Source: Bog-473 sp036489775
GTDB taxonomy: Bacteria; Actinomycetota; Acidimicrobiia; Acidimicrobiales; RAAP-2
Reading direction: 5' to 3'
NCBI GenBank assembly: GCA_036489775.1
Contig: DASXFC010000011.1
Span: 1 to 64,000 of the forward strand
DNA: 64,000 nt
Part shown: positions 50,053 to 58,424 of the stretch, piece after piece
Numbering within the stretch: the stretch's first letter is position 1
Layout of the letters: each line of letters opens with the position of its first letter
Notes under the pieces: generated by a model
Told to the model about the DNA's origin: nothing
Database searches by the model: none
The model's input: the letters and a program-made list of their open reading frames with translations, nothing else
Program-made: the position numbers and the translations under genes

Positions 50053-52659
50053 GTGGCTGACCTGCTGACCGTGACTCGTCGACTGGCCTTGGCCGGTTTG
50101 TGTGCTCTGCTCTCCTTGGCCCTGGTGCCCGCCGCAACGTCAACGGCTGATACACCGGCGGCCCCTTTGGCGCCCACGTCGACTACCGCGTCGCAAGCCG
50201 ATGCCGCTCCCGATCTGTTGGTGACGTGGACACCCTCGACGGCGGGCACGCCCGCCACCGGGGCCGAGGTGGTGCTCTACATCGTGACGGACGGGGTCGC
50301 CAAAGTCTTCTCGGAGGTGACGTGCGGCGGCGGATGTGTTTCTGAGACCTTCCGTGAACTCTCCGTCGGGACGACCTATCAAGCCGAAGTGTTCCCGACG
50401 AACACGGTGGGTACCGGATCGCCGGGAGGGACGGGAGCCGTCACGCTGATCAACCTCTGTCCGGTTGGCGCGTGCGTGGCGCTCGACGCCACCCAATCGG
50501 TCGGAACGGCCGACCAGGCGGACGCCGGCATCTTGAATTCGGTCTATCCAGTGGGGGACGTCGGGGCCGACCTGGCCGCGCTCAAGACGCCGATGTACCG
50601 CTCGGCCCCCTCGCCATCGGGGAGCGGCACCTTTGACTGGAGTGACTGGAACGTGGCCGTCGGGGCCGGGGCGAAAACCATCCTCATCCTGTCCAACGAG
50701 TACAGCGCCGCCTATCCCGGTGGCCCACCTCCCACCCCGTGGTCGGACTGGACCGCGTACAACGAGGAGATCACCACCCTGGTCACCCAACTCAGCCAGA
50801 GCGGTGAGCCCATCGATTACTGGGAGGTGTACAACGAGCCCGGCGGTGACGACGGGTACTACTCAGCCGCTGGCTACGCCTCCGAGACGCCGGCCGAACT
50901 GCTCGATCAGTTTCTCTACACCTACCAGGACATCCGAGCTGTCGTCCCCAACGCCGCCATCATCGGCCCCTCGCTCGAGCACTGGTCCGACTACCCGGGG
51001 CAGTACGGGACCTCGGACAATGCCTTCGACATGGACACGTTCTTGAACTTCGCCGCCACGAACGACCTGCAGCTGGCCGCCATCTCGTGGCACGAGATCG
51101 ACGACACGCTCGGGCCGACCCCCGAAGAGGATGTAAATGTGCCGGCCGACATCGAGGACCATGTCAGCGATGCGCGGCGATTGATTGCGTCGCTGCCGGC
51201 GCTGGGCCATCCGAAGATTTTCATCGACGAATACGAGTTGCCCGAGTTGGTGGGCATCCCGGGCTGGGACGTGAGCTACCTGTCCGCCCTGACCGAGGCC
51301 GGTGTCGATCAGGCCGGGCTGGCCTGCTGGGGTAGTGCCTGTGGCAACCCCGATCTGGACGGCCTCATCATCAATGGCACCCAGACGACGGCAACCTACG
51401 ACGAACGACTGGTCTACGCCTCGATGAGCGGCAACATGATCGCCACGGACTCATCGAGCGACTTTGTCACCGCCCTGGGCTCGTATAACAGCACCACCGG
51501 CAGCTTGACGGCACTGATCGGGCGTGGCCAGGGGTGTGCCCAGAACGCGACGTGTGCCGCCGAGTCGCCCACATCTGTTGATGAACCGTCGATCGGGGTC
51601 GATGTGACCGTGACGGTGCCCTGGACCTCTGGCACCGCCAACATTGCGCTGACTGACTTCGAGGGGCAGACCGCGGTCCCGCCCAGCACACCATCGCCCG
51701 TGAACTCGGTGGTTCCGGTGGTGCCCAACGCGTCCGGCGGGGGAACCGTCACGATCTCAGTTCCCTCTTTCGCTGACGGGGACGCCTATGGCTTGGTCAT
51801 GTCCGATTCCGAGAACTTCACGTCGCCCCCGACGACCACCACCACGACGACGACACCCCCGACCCGGACGACCACGACGACCACGAGTCCGGTAGTGACG
51901 AAACAGGGGCAGACCACCGGCAAGGGCTACTGGCTGGTGGCTTCTGACGGCGGCGTCTTCGCCTTCGGCGACGCCGGCTTCTACGGCTCGACCGGGGCAC
52001 TGCACCTGAACAAGCCGATCGTGGGCATGGCCTCGACTCCCGACGGCAAGGGCTACTGGCTGGTGGCTTCTGACGGCGGCATCTTCGCCTTCGGCGACGC
52101 CGGCTTCTACGGCTCGACCGGGGCGCTGCACCTGAACAAGCCGATCGTGGGCATGGCCTCGACTCCCGACGGCAAGGGCTACTGGCTGGTGGCTTCTGAC
52201 GGCGGCATCTTCGCCTTCGGCGACGCCAACTTCTACGGCACCACCGGTCCGCTGAACACACCGATCGTGGGCATGGCGTCGACGCCCGATGGCGGGGGCT
52301 ACTGGCTGGCGGCTTCTGACGGCGCCGTTTTCGCCCTCGGCGATGCCAGCTTCTACGGCTCGACCGGCCCGCTGAATAAACCGATCGTGGGCATGTCGTC
52401 GACGCCCGACGGCGGGGGCTACTGGCTGGTGGCTTCTGACGGCGGCATCTTCGCCTTCGGCGACGCCGGCTTCTACGGCTCGACCGGGGCGCTGCACCTG
52501 AACAAGCCGATCGTGGGGATGGCCTCGACTCCCGACGGCAAGGGCTACTGGCTGGTGGCTTCTGACGGCGGCATCTTCGCCTTCGGCGACGCCAACTTCT
52601 ACGGCTCGACCGGCGGCAAGGTGCTCAACCGGCCGGTGGTGTCCATGGCGAGCAGCTAA
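50053..52659 (+). CDS. secreted glycosidase-like protein with six GYWLVASDGG repeats
   Basis: 868 residues. Signal peptide (about 1-32), a fibronectin-III-like domain (about 38-135), and a clan-A glycoside-hydrolase-like barrel (about 145-480) with acid/base E262 in DYWEVYNEPGG and candidate nucleophile E393 in KIFIDEYELPE. A beta-sandwich (about 485-595), a Thr/Pro linker (about 596-620), and six repeats of 40-42 residues (GYWLVASDGGIFAFGDA) follow. Likely cell-surface polysaccharide hydrolysis; exact GH family uncertain (GH39-like). GTG 50053 is annotated; GTG 50071 is an alternative start. The repeat module is shared with the amidase at 10227, where it sits N-terminal instead. Confidence 0.8.
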   Translation: MADLLTVTRRLALAGLCALLSLALVPAATSTADTPAAPLAPTSTTASQADAAPDLLVTWTPSTAGTPATGAEVVLYIVTDGVAKVFSEVTCGGGCVSETFRELSVGTTYQAEVFPTNTVGTGSPGGTGAVTLINLCPVGACVALDATQSVGTADQADAGILNSVYPVGDVGADLAALKTPMYRSAPSPSGSGTFDWSDWNVAVGAGAKTILILSNEYSAAYPGGPPPTPWSDWTAYNEEITTLVTQLSQSGEPIDYWEVYNEPGGDDGYYSAAGYASETPAELLDQFLYTYQDIRAVVPNAAIIGPSLEHWSDYPGQYGTSDNAFDMDTFLNFAATNDLQLAAISWHEIDDTLGPTPEEDVNVPADIEDHVSDARRLIASLPALGHPKIFIDEYELPELVGIPGWDVSYLSALTEAGVDQAGLACWGSACGNPDLDGLIINGTQTTATYDERLVYASMSGNMIATDSSSDFVTALGSYNSTTGSLTALIGRGQGCAQNATCAAESPTSVDEPSIGVDVTVTVPWTSGTANIALTDFEGQTAVPPSTPSPVNSVVPVVPNASGGGTVTISVPSFADGDAYGLVMSDSENFTSPPTTTTTTTTPPTRTTTTTTSPVVTKQGQTTGKGYWLVASDGGVFAFGDAGFYGSTGALHLNKPIVGMASTPDGKGYWLVASDGGIFAFGDAGFYGSTGALHLNKPIVGMASTPDGKGYWLVASDGGIFAFGDANFYGTTGPLNTPIVGMASTPDGGGYWLAASDGAVFALGDASFYGSTGPLNKPIVGMSSTPDGGGYWLVASDGGIFAFGDAGFYGSTGALHLNKPIVGMASTPDGKGYWLVASDGGIFAFGDANFYGSTGGKVLNRPVVSMASS
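51919..52659 (+). repeat. six tandem coding repeats of 120-126 bp
   Basis: Units begin at about 51919, 52045, 52171, 52291, 52411 and 52537, with lengths 126, 126, 120, 120, 126 and a last partial unit. Units 1, 2 and 6 are almost identical in DNA; units 3-5 carry a two-residue deletion in the PLNTP/PLNKP region. Steps are multiples of three, so the frame is kept. Confidence 0.9.
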
Positions 52660-52751
52660 CCAGATGCGGGCGCGACGAGTCGGCATGTGTATTTGTTGGG
52701 GATTACCGACGCCGCCTTGGGGAAGATGTGGAGAAAGGTGGGGACAACGGG

Positions 52752-52769
52752 GGGATTTCGCGAAATCCC
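52752..52769. repeat. perfect 18-bp palindrome
   Basis: GGGATTTCG directly abuts its complement CGAAATCCC with no spacer, about 93 bp after the stop of the repeat protein. No T-run follows, so it is not a clear terminator. The form suits a dimeric DNA-binding protein site. Confidence 0.7.
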
Positions 52770-52843
52770 ATTGACCTTTCAGAACCGGAAGCGCAACCTG
52801 GCAACAGTTCGGAGACGGAAGCCCGCCGAACCCCGAGCGAGGG

Positions 52844-52979
52844 CCGCAAGGTCGGAGCGAGGGAAGCCGGAGGAGAGGCCGCAAGGCGGAACCGAAGGTG
52901 GCCGAGGGAATGCCGCAAGGCAGGAACGAGGGCCGGTCGTGGGACCCGCAAGGGTGTCAGGATCGGAGCGGGTGGAAAG
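52844..52979. repeat. tandem 33-35 bp repeats with CCGCAAGG core
   Basis: CCGCAAGG recurs at 52844, 52879, 52913 and 52946, spaced 35, 34 and 33 bp, with partly conserved purine-rich tails such as GGAGCGAGGG, GGAACCGAAGG and GGAACGAGGG. A diverged unit without the exact core precedes at about 52822. Spacings are not multiples of three, which argues against a coding repeat. Confidence 0.7.
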
Positions 52980-53282
52980 ATCCGAAATGACGATGATCCG
53001 TGGTGTGGCACGGTGGCTTCCCTGGAGTCGCCGAGTCCGGCTCGGGCGGGGGTTGTCCGACACAATCCCAGTCCGCGGCCAGCGGGACATCGCCGACGTG
53101 GCCCCGAGGAGCACGGGAGGCTTCGGCCGAACGGTTACTCGGGGTTGCGTCGCGTCTGGGGCCCGATCCACCCGCCAGCCGTGGCGGCGGCACTCTGCGA
53201 TGCGGGTATCGGATCGGACCCACTGCGATAACGGGCGCCACACCCTGATCCGGCGATCGACTTCGATGTGGGCCTTCGGCCT

Positions 53283-54140
53283 CTACGAGACGGCGCCCCA
53301 CAGGGTGGCCGGACGTTCTCCGCGTCCAACCTGCCGATTGAGATCGGCCTGCACCAGACCCAGGTCGTCGGGATGAGTGACGCCAATGCAGCGCCCGTCC
53401 GTCTCGAGGACCTTGAAGGTATGCGATCCGAGGGAACGGGCCACCACTTCGGGCAGCAGGACCTCAGATTCCTCGGAGGCGTCCATGGCGGCGTCCATGG
53501 CGGCCTGGAGCGCCTGATGGAAGGCGGGGGCGAACCCCCACAGGTTCATGGAGACCCGAGCGCCCGGATCGAGCACCGACGGTTCCCGACCGTCCGAGGA
53601 GGCAAAGCCGCCGTCACCGGTGGCCGCCACCTGCCGGCGCTCGTCCACGCCGAGCAGGGTGCCATCGGCGGCCACCTGGCAGATGCCCCGGGTAACCGGA
53701 GACGAACCCACGATGGCGTTGGACAGCCGGTAGCCCACCAGGGCGTTGGTTCCATCGTCGGCCTCGAGGTGGTTGGCCAGCAGGGTGCAGCCCTCACTCC
53801 CGTAGATGTCGTCGGCGTTGCCGACGCCGTAGGGCGAGGCGCCCACGTGCTCGGAGGCGCTGAGCACGGCGTTCACCGTGCCGAGCGGGGCGGGCTGGAG
53901 TGCGAAGCGGACGTCCACCGCGGCGGGCCAGGTGCGGGTGACGTGGTATCGGATGGCCGGCCCGGTGCTCGGGCCGAGCACCAGCACGATGCGGGCGAAT
54001 CCGGCATCGAGGGCATCGCTGGCCACCAAGTCGATGACGGCTTCACCGTGGGGACCAACTGGCGCGAGCGGCTTGCAGCCGCCGTAGCGACGGGCTCGGC
54101 CAGCCGCCAGGATGACCAGTGCAGGGCCGCTGTCGCTCAC
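53283..54140 (-). CDS. nucleotidyltransferase-fold protein (sugar-nucleotide type)
   Basis: 285 residues. N-terminal LVILAAGRARRYGGCKPLAP is a sugar-1-phosphate nucleotidyltransferase-like P-loop with GG and K, followed by PLGTVNAVLSA (uridylyl/thymidylyl-type product loop) and a metal site in GNADDIYGSEG. The remaining sequence keeps the core Rossmann-like domain without a left-handed helix. GTG 54140 overlaps the FabH stop as GTGA. Its presence after a FabH/thiolase/LLM set is unusual. Function could be NDP-sugar synthesis or cofactor nucleotidyl transfer. Confidence 0.8.
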   Translation of the reverse strand: MSDSGPALVILAAGRARRYGGCKPLAPVGPHGEAVIDLVASDALDAGFARIVLVLGPSTGPAIRYHVTRTWPAAVDVRFALQPAPLGTVNAVLSASEHVGASPYGVGNADDIYGSEGCTLLANHLEADDGTNALVGYRLSNAIVGSSPVTRGICQVAADGTLLGVDERRQVAATGDGGFASSDGREPSVLDPGARVSMNLWGFAPAFHQALQAAMDAAMDASEESEVLLPEVVARSLGSHTFKVLETDGRCIGVTHPDDLGLVQADLNRQVGRGERPATLWGAVS

Positions 54141-55081
54141 GCGCCCCAGCGGTAGACGGCGCTGGCCCAAGTCATCCCGCCGCCGAAGCCGGTGAGCAGG
54201 AGCAGGTCGCCGTCGTGAATGCGGTCGTTCTGGAGGGCATCGTTGAGCGCGAGCGGGATGGAGGCCGATGAGGTGTTCCCGTAGCGGTCGATGACGACCG
54301 CGGTGCGCTCTTCGGGGATGCCGAGGCGCTGGCAGGCCGCCACGATGATGCGCAGGTTGGCCTGGTGAGGCACCAGCAGGGTGATGTCGTCCGGACCGAC
54401 CCCGGCGTCAGCCATGGCTCGCTCGGCTGACTCCACCACCACCCGCACCGCGGTACGGAACACTTCCTTGCCGTTCATGTAGAGCGTCTCTCCGTGCTCG
54501 CACTTGAGCAGGTGGCGCAACGAACCATCCGCGTTGAGGTTCCAGCTCAGGAGCCCGCCCGGGCCCTCGACCGGCTCGACCACCACCGCCCCGGCCCCGT
54601 CGCCGACGATGATCGCAATCGACCGGTCGTCGAGGTCGGTGAAGCGCGACAAAGTCTCGGAGCCGATGAGCAGGATCGGGCCCGAACCGGCGGCGATGAG
54701 GCCCGACACGACGACCAGGCCGTAGACAAAGCCCGAGCACGCTGCATTGATATCGAAGGCGCCACCCTTGATGCCGAGCTCGTGCTGCACCAAGGGGGAG
54801 GTGGCGGGGATGACGCCGTCGCCGGTGGTGGTGGCCAGGACGACGTGGGCAATATCGGCCGCGGTGAGGCCGGCGGATTCGATGGCGGCCCGGCCGGCTT
54901 CGATGGCCAGCCCGGACGTGGTGCCCCCGAAGCGGCGCTCCTTGATGCCGGTCCGTTCGACGATCCAGGTATCGCTGGTGTCGAGGCGGGCGGCGAAGTC
55001 CTCGTTGGTGACGACCTTGTCGGGGAGAGCGATGCCCGAACCGGTGATCCGGATGCCTCTCAACTGATCACCTACCGGCAC
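54137..55081 (-). CDS. fabH: beta-ketoacyl-ACP synthase III
   Basis: 314 residues. The start RITGSGIALPDKVVTNEDFA and WIVERTGIKERRF are typical FabH. The catalytic triad is the cysteine in INAACSGFVYGL, the histidine in LVPHQANLRII and the asparagine in YGNTSSASIP. The terminal GFGGGMTWASAVYRWG loop is standard. It condenses an acyl-CoA with malonyl-ACP to start fatty acid or related chains. The GTG at 55081 overlaps the upstream thiolase gene by 14 bp. It may be the housekeeping enzyme or a specialised paralog; the operon with thiolase, LLM enzyme and nucleotidyltransferase favours a paralog. Confidence 0.92.
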   Translation of the reverse strand: MPVGDQLRGIRITGSGIALPDKVVTNEDFAARLDTSDTWIVERTGIKERRFGGTTSGLAIEAGRAAIESAGLTAADIAHVVLATTTGDGVIPATSPLVQHELGIKGGAFDINAACSGFVYGLVVVSGLIAAGSGPILLIGSETLSRFTDLDDRSIAIIVGDGAGAVVVEPVEGPGGLLSWNLNADGSLRHLLKCEHGETLYMNGKEVFRTAVRVVVESAERAMADAGVGPDDITLLVPHQANLRIIVAACQRLGIPEERTAVVIDRYGNTSSASIPLALNDALQNDRIHDGDLLLLTGFGGGMTWASAVYRWGA

Positions 55082-56258
55082 GGACGGCGTGGATCCCGAT
55101 GAACCCGACGTCGCCCTCGATGATGCCGCCGGTATTCACGGCCAGGCCGAGTGTGGCGTCGGGGACTTGTCGGTCGCCGGCCAGGCCCCGGAACTGGGTG
55201 GCCAGCTCGACGACTTGGGCCAAGCCGGTGGCGCCGAGCGGATGGCCCCGTCCGACCAGGCCGCCGCTTGGGTTGACCACCAAGCCCGGGGTGCTCACCG
55301 AAGTCCGGCGCTCCTCGGTGGCCGGCCCGGCTTCGCCAGGGGCGAAGAACCCGAGCGATTCGAGCGCGTAGAGCTCCTCGGCCGACGTGGCGTCGTGCAG
55401 CTCGACGATGTCGATGTCCTCGATACCGAAACCGAACTCAGCCCAGGCCGCTTCCGCCGCCTGGGCCATCCGTTCGTGGTAGTCGATCTGGCCATTGCCC
55501 GACCGGGCCAGCGATCCGACGATGTGGGGTGCACCGCTCGAGGCGCGGTCCAGGTCGCTGGTCACCACCACCGCGGCAGCTCCATCGGTGAAGGAGCTGC
55601 ACATGAGCCGGGTCAATACGCCCGCGACCTTCGGCGAGGACAGCACCTCGTCAATCGTCACCCGCCGTTGCCACTGGGCCAGCGGGTTTCGTGCGGCATG
55701 ATCGAACGCCTTGACCGCGGCCGCGGCGATGTGCCGCGCCGTGACCCCGCGCTCCTTCATCACGAACTGAGCCCAGCCGTCGTTGAGACCCATCAGGATG
55801 CTCCCGGCTGGGTTCTCCGGGTCGGGAAGCTGCTCATGCAGCTCGTGGCGGTAGTCGGCCGGAAGCCCGTCTTCGATGCCGGCCATGGTCTGGCCACGGT
55901 CGCCCGTCCACATCTTCTCGATACCGAGGGCCAGGATCGGCCGGTCCTGTGAGGACGCGATCAAGCAGGCCAGGTGGAGCGCTGAGCTGCCGCCGGCGCA
56001 GGAGTTATCGACGTTCACGATGGCCACGTCCCCCAGGCCGGACTTGCGCAGCCAGGTTTGTCCCCGCACGCAGGCTTGGTCGCTGAGCCGCCCGGCCAGG
56101 GCGTTACCCAGGACGACCAGTCCGAGTTCGTCGGGCGTCACGCTGGCATCTCCCAGGGCGTCGTGAATGACCTGGTAGGTCATGGTCTCGAGCGACATGT
56201 CGCGCCGGCTCATGTCAGTCATGCCAGTGCCCAGGATGGCCAGGTCCACGGGGCTCAT
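55068..56258 (-). CDS. SCP-x-like thiolase family protein
   Basis: 396 residues. The nucleophile cysteine is in NVDNSCAGGSSALHLA, the histidine region is IVELHDATSAEELYAL, and GGLVGRGHPLGATGLAQV supplies the GHP motif. The second thiolase cysteine, normally in a CGGG context, is replaced by NTGG at the C-terminus, as in SCP-x/acetyl-CoA acetyltransferase-like proteins involved in steroid or branched-chain breakdown. ATG 56258 overlaps the LLM stop as ATGA. No adjacent DUF35 Zn-ribbon partner is seen. Confidence 0.88.
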   Translation of the reverse strand: MSPVDLAILGTGMTDMSRRDMSLETMTYQVIHDALGDASVTPDELGLVVLGNALAGRLSDQACVRGQTWLRKSGLGDVAIVNVDNSCAGGSSALHLACLIASSQDRPILALGIEKMWTGDRGQTMAGIEDGLPADYRHELHEQLPDPENPAGSILMGLNDGWAQFVMKERGVTARHIAAAAVKAFDHAARNPLAQWQRRVTIDEVLSSPKVAGVLTRLMCSSFTDGAAAVVVTSDLDRASSGAPHIVGSLARSGNGQIDYHERMAQAAEAAWAEFGFGIEDIDIVELHDATSAEELYALESLGFFAPGEAGPATEERRTSVSTPGLVVNPSGGLVGRGHPLGATGLAQVVELATQFRGLAGDRQVPDATLGLAVNTGGIIEGDVGFIGIHAVRAGR

Positions 56259-57235
56259 GCTGGCACGCCGGAGAGGGACTCGGCGCGGGCCACGAAGGCC
56301 GAACGCAGCGGGCCGAAGTGCTGGACCACGTGGGGTGCCGCCACCATGACCACGATGTGGCGGGCACCGGCCTCGACGTATCGCATCAACTGCACGGCGC
56401 AAGACTCGGCCGGGCCAGAGACCAGATGGCGCTCGAAGGCCTTGGTTGGGATGCCGTAGAGATGGGTGAGCCAGGCCAATCCGTGCTGGCGTGCTTCATC
56501 GGCCGGCCCCACCCGGGCGAACACGACAACCGCGGGCTCGATGGCGTCAGCGGGCCGGCCGGCTTCCTCGGTTTCGGTGCGCAACGCCAGCAGTGCTGGT
56601 GCGTACTGCTCGGGGGATACGAAGAGGGGGACCCAGCCTGCAGCCACCCGCGCCGCGCGCCTGCGAGCGGCTGGGCTGGCGCCACCGATCCAGATCGGGA
56701 TGGTGGGCGAGGACGGATGCTGGTGATAGCGATCGGTCGGGGGGATGCCGGTGTCCCAGGCAGCCTGCACAGCCTCGATGCTCGAGTCCATGATTTCGCC
56801 GCGGCGGTGGTAGTCGACGCCAGCCTGCTGGTACTCACCTTCGTGGATCCCCACCCCCAGGCCGAGCACGAACCGTCCGCCTGACAGCAGCTGGAGGGCC
56901 GTCGCCTGCTTGGCCACGGCGGCTGGCTGCCGCAGCGGGAGCTGGAGGATGCACGTCCCGAGCATCGAGTGCCGGGTGGCTGCCGCGGCGATGGCCAGAG
57001 TGGTCATGGCTTCGTCGATGGGATGGGGCCAGAACAGATGGTCCACCGCCCAGAGGGAGTCCGCCCCGCTGGCCTCGGCCCGCCGGCAGAGATCGAACAG
57101 GTCGGCGGCCGTGCCCGTGTTACTACCATCGGTAGCACCGGCCTGGTCAGCCTGTTCTTCCTGCAAGCAGGCCGGGAGGATCAAGCCCAGGGCCGGACGA
57201 CTCGCCGCACTTCCCACCCGGGTCACACCTTCCAT
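56255..57235 (-). CDS. LLM-class F420-dependent oxidoreductase
   Basis: 326 residues. The barrel includes GADSLWAVDHLFWPHPIDEA, GTCILQLPLRQPAAVAKQAT, LLSGGRFVLGLGVGIHEGEY and PIWIGGASPAARRRAARVAAG, all typical of actinobacterial F420-type LLM enzymes. The substrate is unknown; the following thiolase and FabH genes suggest acyl or lipid chemistry. ATG 57235 is first in a four-gene leftward operon in which every junction overlaps. Confidence 0.88.
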   Translation of the reverse strand: MEGVTRVGSAASRPALGLILPACLQEEQADQAGATDGSNTGTAADLFDLCRRAEASGADSLWAVDHLFWPHPIDEAMTTLAIAAAATRHSMLGTCILQLPLRQPAAVAKQATALQLLSGGRFVLGLGVGIHEGEYQQAGVDYHRRGEIMDSSIEAVQAAWDTGIPPTDRYHQHPSSPTIPIWIGGASPAARRRAARVAAGWVPLFVSPEQYAPALLALRTETEEAGRPADAIEPAVVVFARVGPADEARQHGLAWLTHLYGIPTKAFERHLVSGPAESCAVQLMRYVEAGARHIVVMVAAPHVVQHFGPLRSAFVARAESLSGVPA

Positions 57236-57392
57236 GTTAGGCCGGACAGGCGGTTCCTTTCTTCAGGCCCTTCCCATCGCTCGAAGCCCTGCCAGCCGGG
57301 CCTGCGACCTCGATGACGGCCGGAGTGGAACCGGTTTGGACGGGGGCCGGGGTCATCGGCGGATGCTGACAGTGCCCCGTTAGTCTCGACCC

Positions 57393-58424
57393 GTGGCTCA
57401 TCTGGTCGATCTGCGCAGCGACACGGTGACGCGCCCGACCGATGCCATGCGGCGTGCCATGGCTACCGCTGAGGTCGGCGACGACGACTACGGCGAGGAT
57501 CCGACGGTCAACGCTCTCGAGGAGCTCTTCGCCGCCCGGGTGGGCAAGGAGGACGCACTCTTCGTGCCTTCGGGGACCATGGCCAACCAGGTGGCCTTCC
57601 GCGTCCTGACCACGCCGGGCACCGTGGTGGTGGCCGGCGCCCGCCAGCACGTTGTGGCCTACGAGTTCGGAGCGGCGGCCCGCAATTGCGGGATCCAGTT
57701 CACCCCTCTCGACGACAGTGACGGCATGCTCGACCCCGGCCAGGTGGCTCGGGCCCGCCAGGGCATCGACTACCACCAGCCGGCGGTGTCGCTGGTGAGC
57801 ATCGAGAACACCCACATGGCGGCATCCGGAGCGGTGTGGGACCGCGAGCACCTCCGCGCCGTCGTGCAGGCCGCGGGTGACCTGCCAATCCACCTCGACG
57901 GAGCCCGTCTGTTCAACGCCGAAGCTGCGACCGGCATCAGCGCGGCCGAATGGGCGACCGATGCCGTGACCGTCATGTGCTGTCTGTCCAAGGGTCTCTG
58001 CGCCCCCGTCGGTTCGCTCCTGGCCGGCCCTTCCGAGGTCATCAAGGCAGGGCGACTGGAGCGCAAGCGTCTCGGTGGCGGCATGCGCCAAGCCGGGGTG
58101 TTGGCCGCACCCGGACTGCTAGCCCTGCGCGACATGAGCGAGCGCCTGGTCGACGACCACATTCGGGCGGCCAGGCTGGCTGAATGGGTGGCCACGCGCT
58201 GGCCGGCCTGCGGGCTCGATCCGGTGTCGGTGCGGACCAACATCGTCACGTTCAGCCACGGCGAGACCGACAAGCTGTTGGCCCATCTGGCCGATCACGA
58301 CGTGCTGGCCGGCACCATCGCGCCGAACACGGTCCGCTTCGTCACCCATCGAGACATCGACGACGCCGCGCTCGAGCAGGTCGCCGTTGCCCTGCGCCAT
58401 GCACCAGACGGAGGTAACGAGTGA
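57393..58424 (+). CDS. low-specificity threonine aldolase family (PLP enzyme)
   Basis: 343 residues, fold-type I PLP enzyme. DLRSDTVTRPTDAMRRAMA and VGDDDYGEDPTVNALEELFA are the family start. FVPSGTMANQVAF binds PLP phosphate, HLDGARLFNA has the PLP aspartate, and the Schiff-base lysine is in CCLSKGLCAPVGS. It cleaves threonine or related beta-hydroxy amino acids to glycine and an aldehyde. GTG 57393. Its end overlaps the next LLM gene as GTGA, so both are co-translated. Confidence 0.93.
   Translation: MAHLVDLRSDTVTRPTDAMRRAMATAEVGDDDYGEDPTVNALEELFAARVGKEDALFVPSGTMANQVAFRVLTTPGTVVVAGARQHVVAYEFGAAARNCGIQFTPLDDSDGMLDPGQVARARQGIDYHQPAVSLVSIENTHMAASGAVWDREHLRAVVQAAGDLPIHLDGARLFNAEAATGISAAEWATDAVTVMCCLSKGLCAPVGSLLAGPSEVIKAGRLERKRLGGGMRQAGVLAAPGLLALRDMSERLVDDHIRAARLAEWVATRWPACGLDPVSVRTNIVTFSHGETDKLLAHLADHDVLAGTIAPNTVRFVTHRDIDDAALEQVAVALRHAPDGGNE

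Larger units (their letters stand above)
52660..53282. other. 623-bp stretch without a convincing gene
   Basis: Readings in this stretch give only Arg/Gly/Pro-rich compositions with no recognisable domain, and none has a good start. It holds an 18-bp perfect palindrome and an array of 33-35 bp repeats (both listed separately). The rest appears unstructured. It separates the secreted repeat protein from the leftward operon ending at 53283. It may be a degraded gene, a regulatory RNA locus, or an intergenic repeat island. Confidence 0.6.

Noticed and set aside
51919..52659. CRISPR array
   Set aside because: The repeats are coding, 120-126 bp long, contiguous, and have no spacers or cas genes.
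52687..53376. 229-codon rightward frame in the gene-poor region
   Set aside because: Composition is Arg/Gly repeats caused by the non-phased DNA repeat array, with no domain and no good start. It also runs into the opposite nucleotidyltransferase gene.
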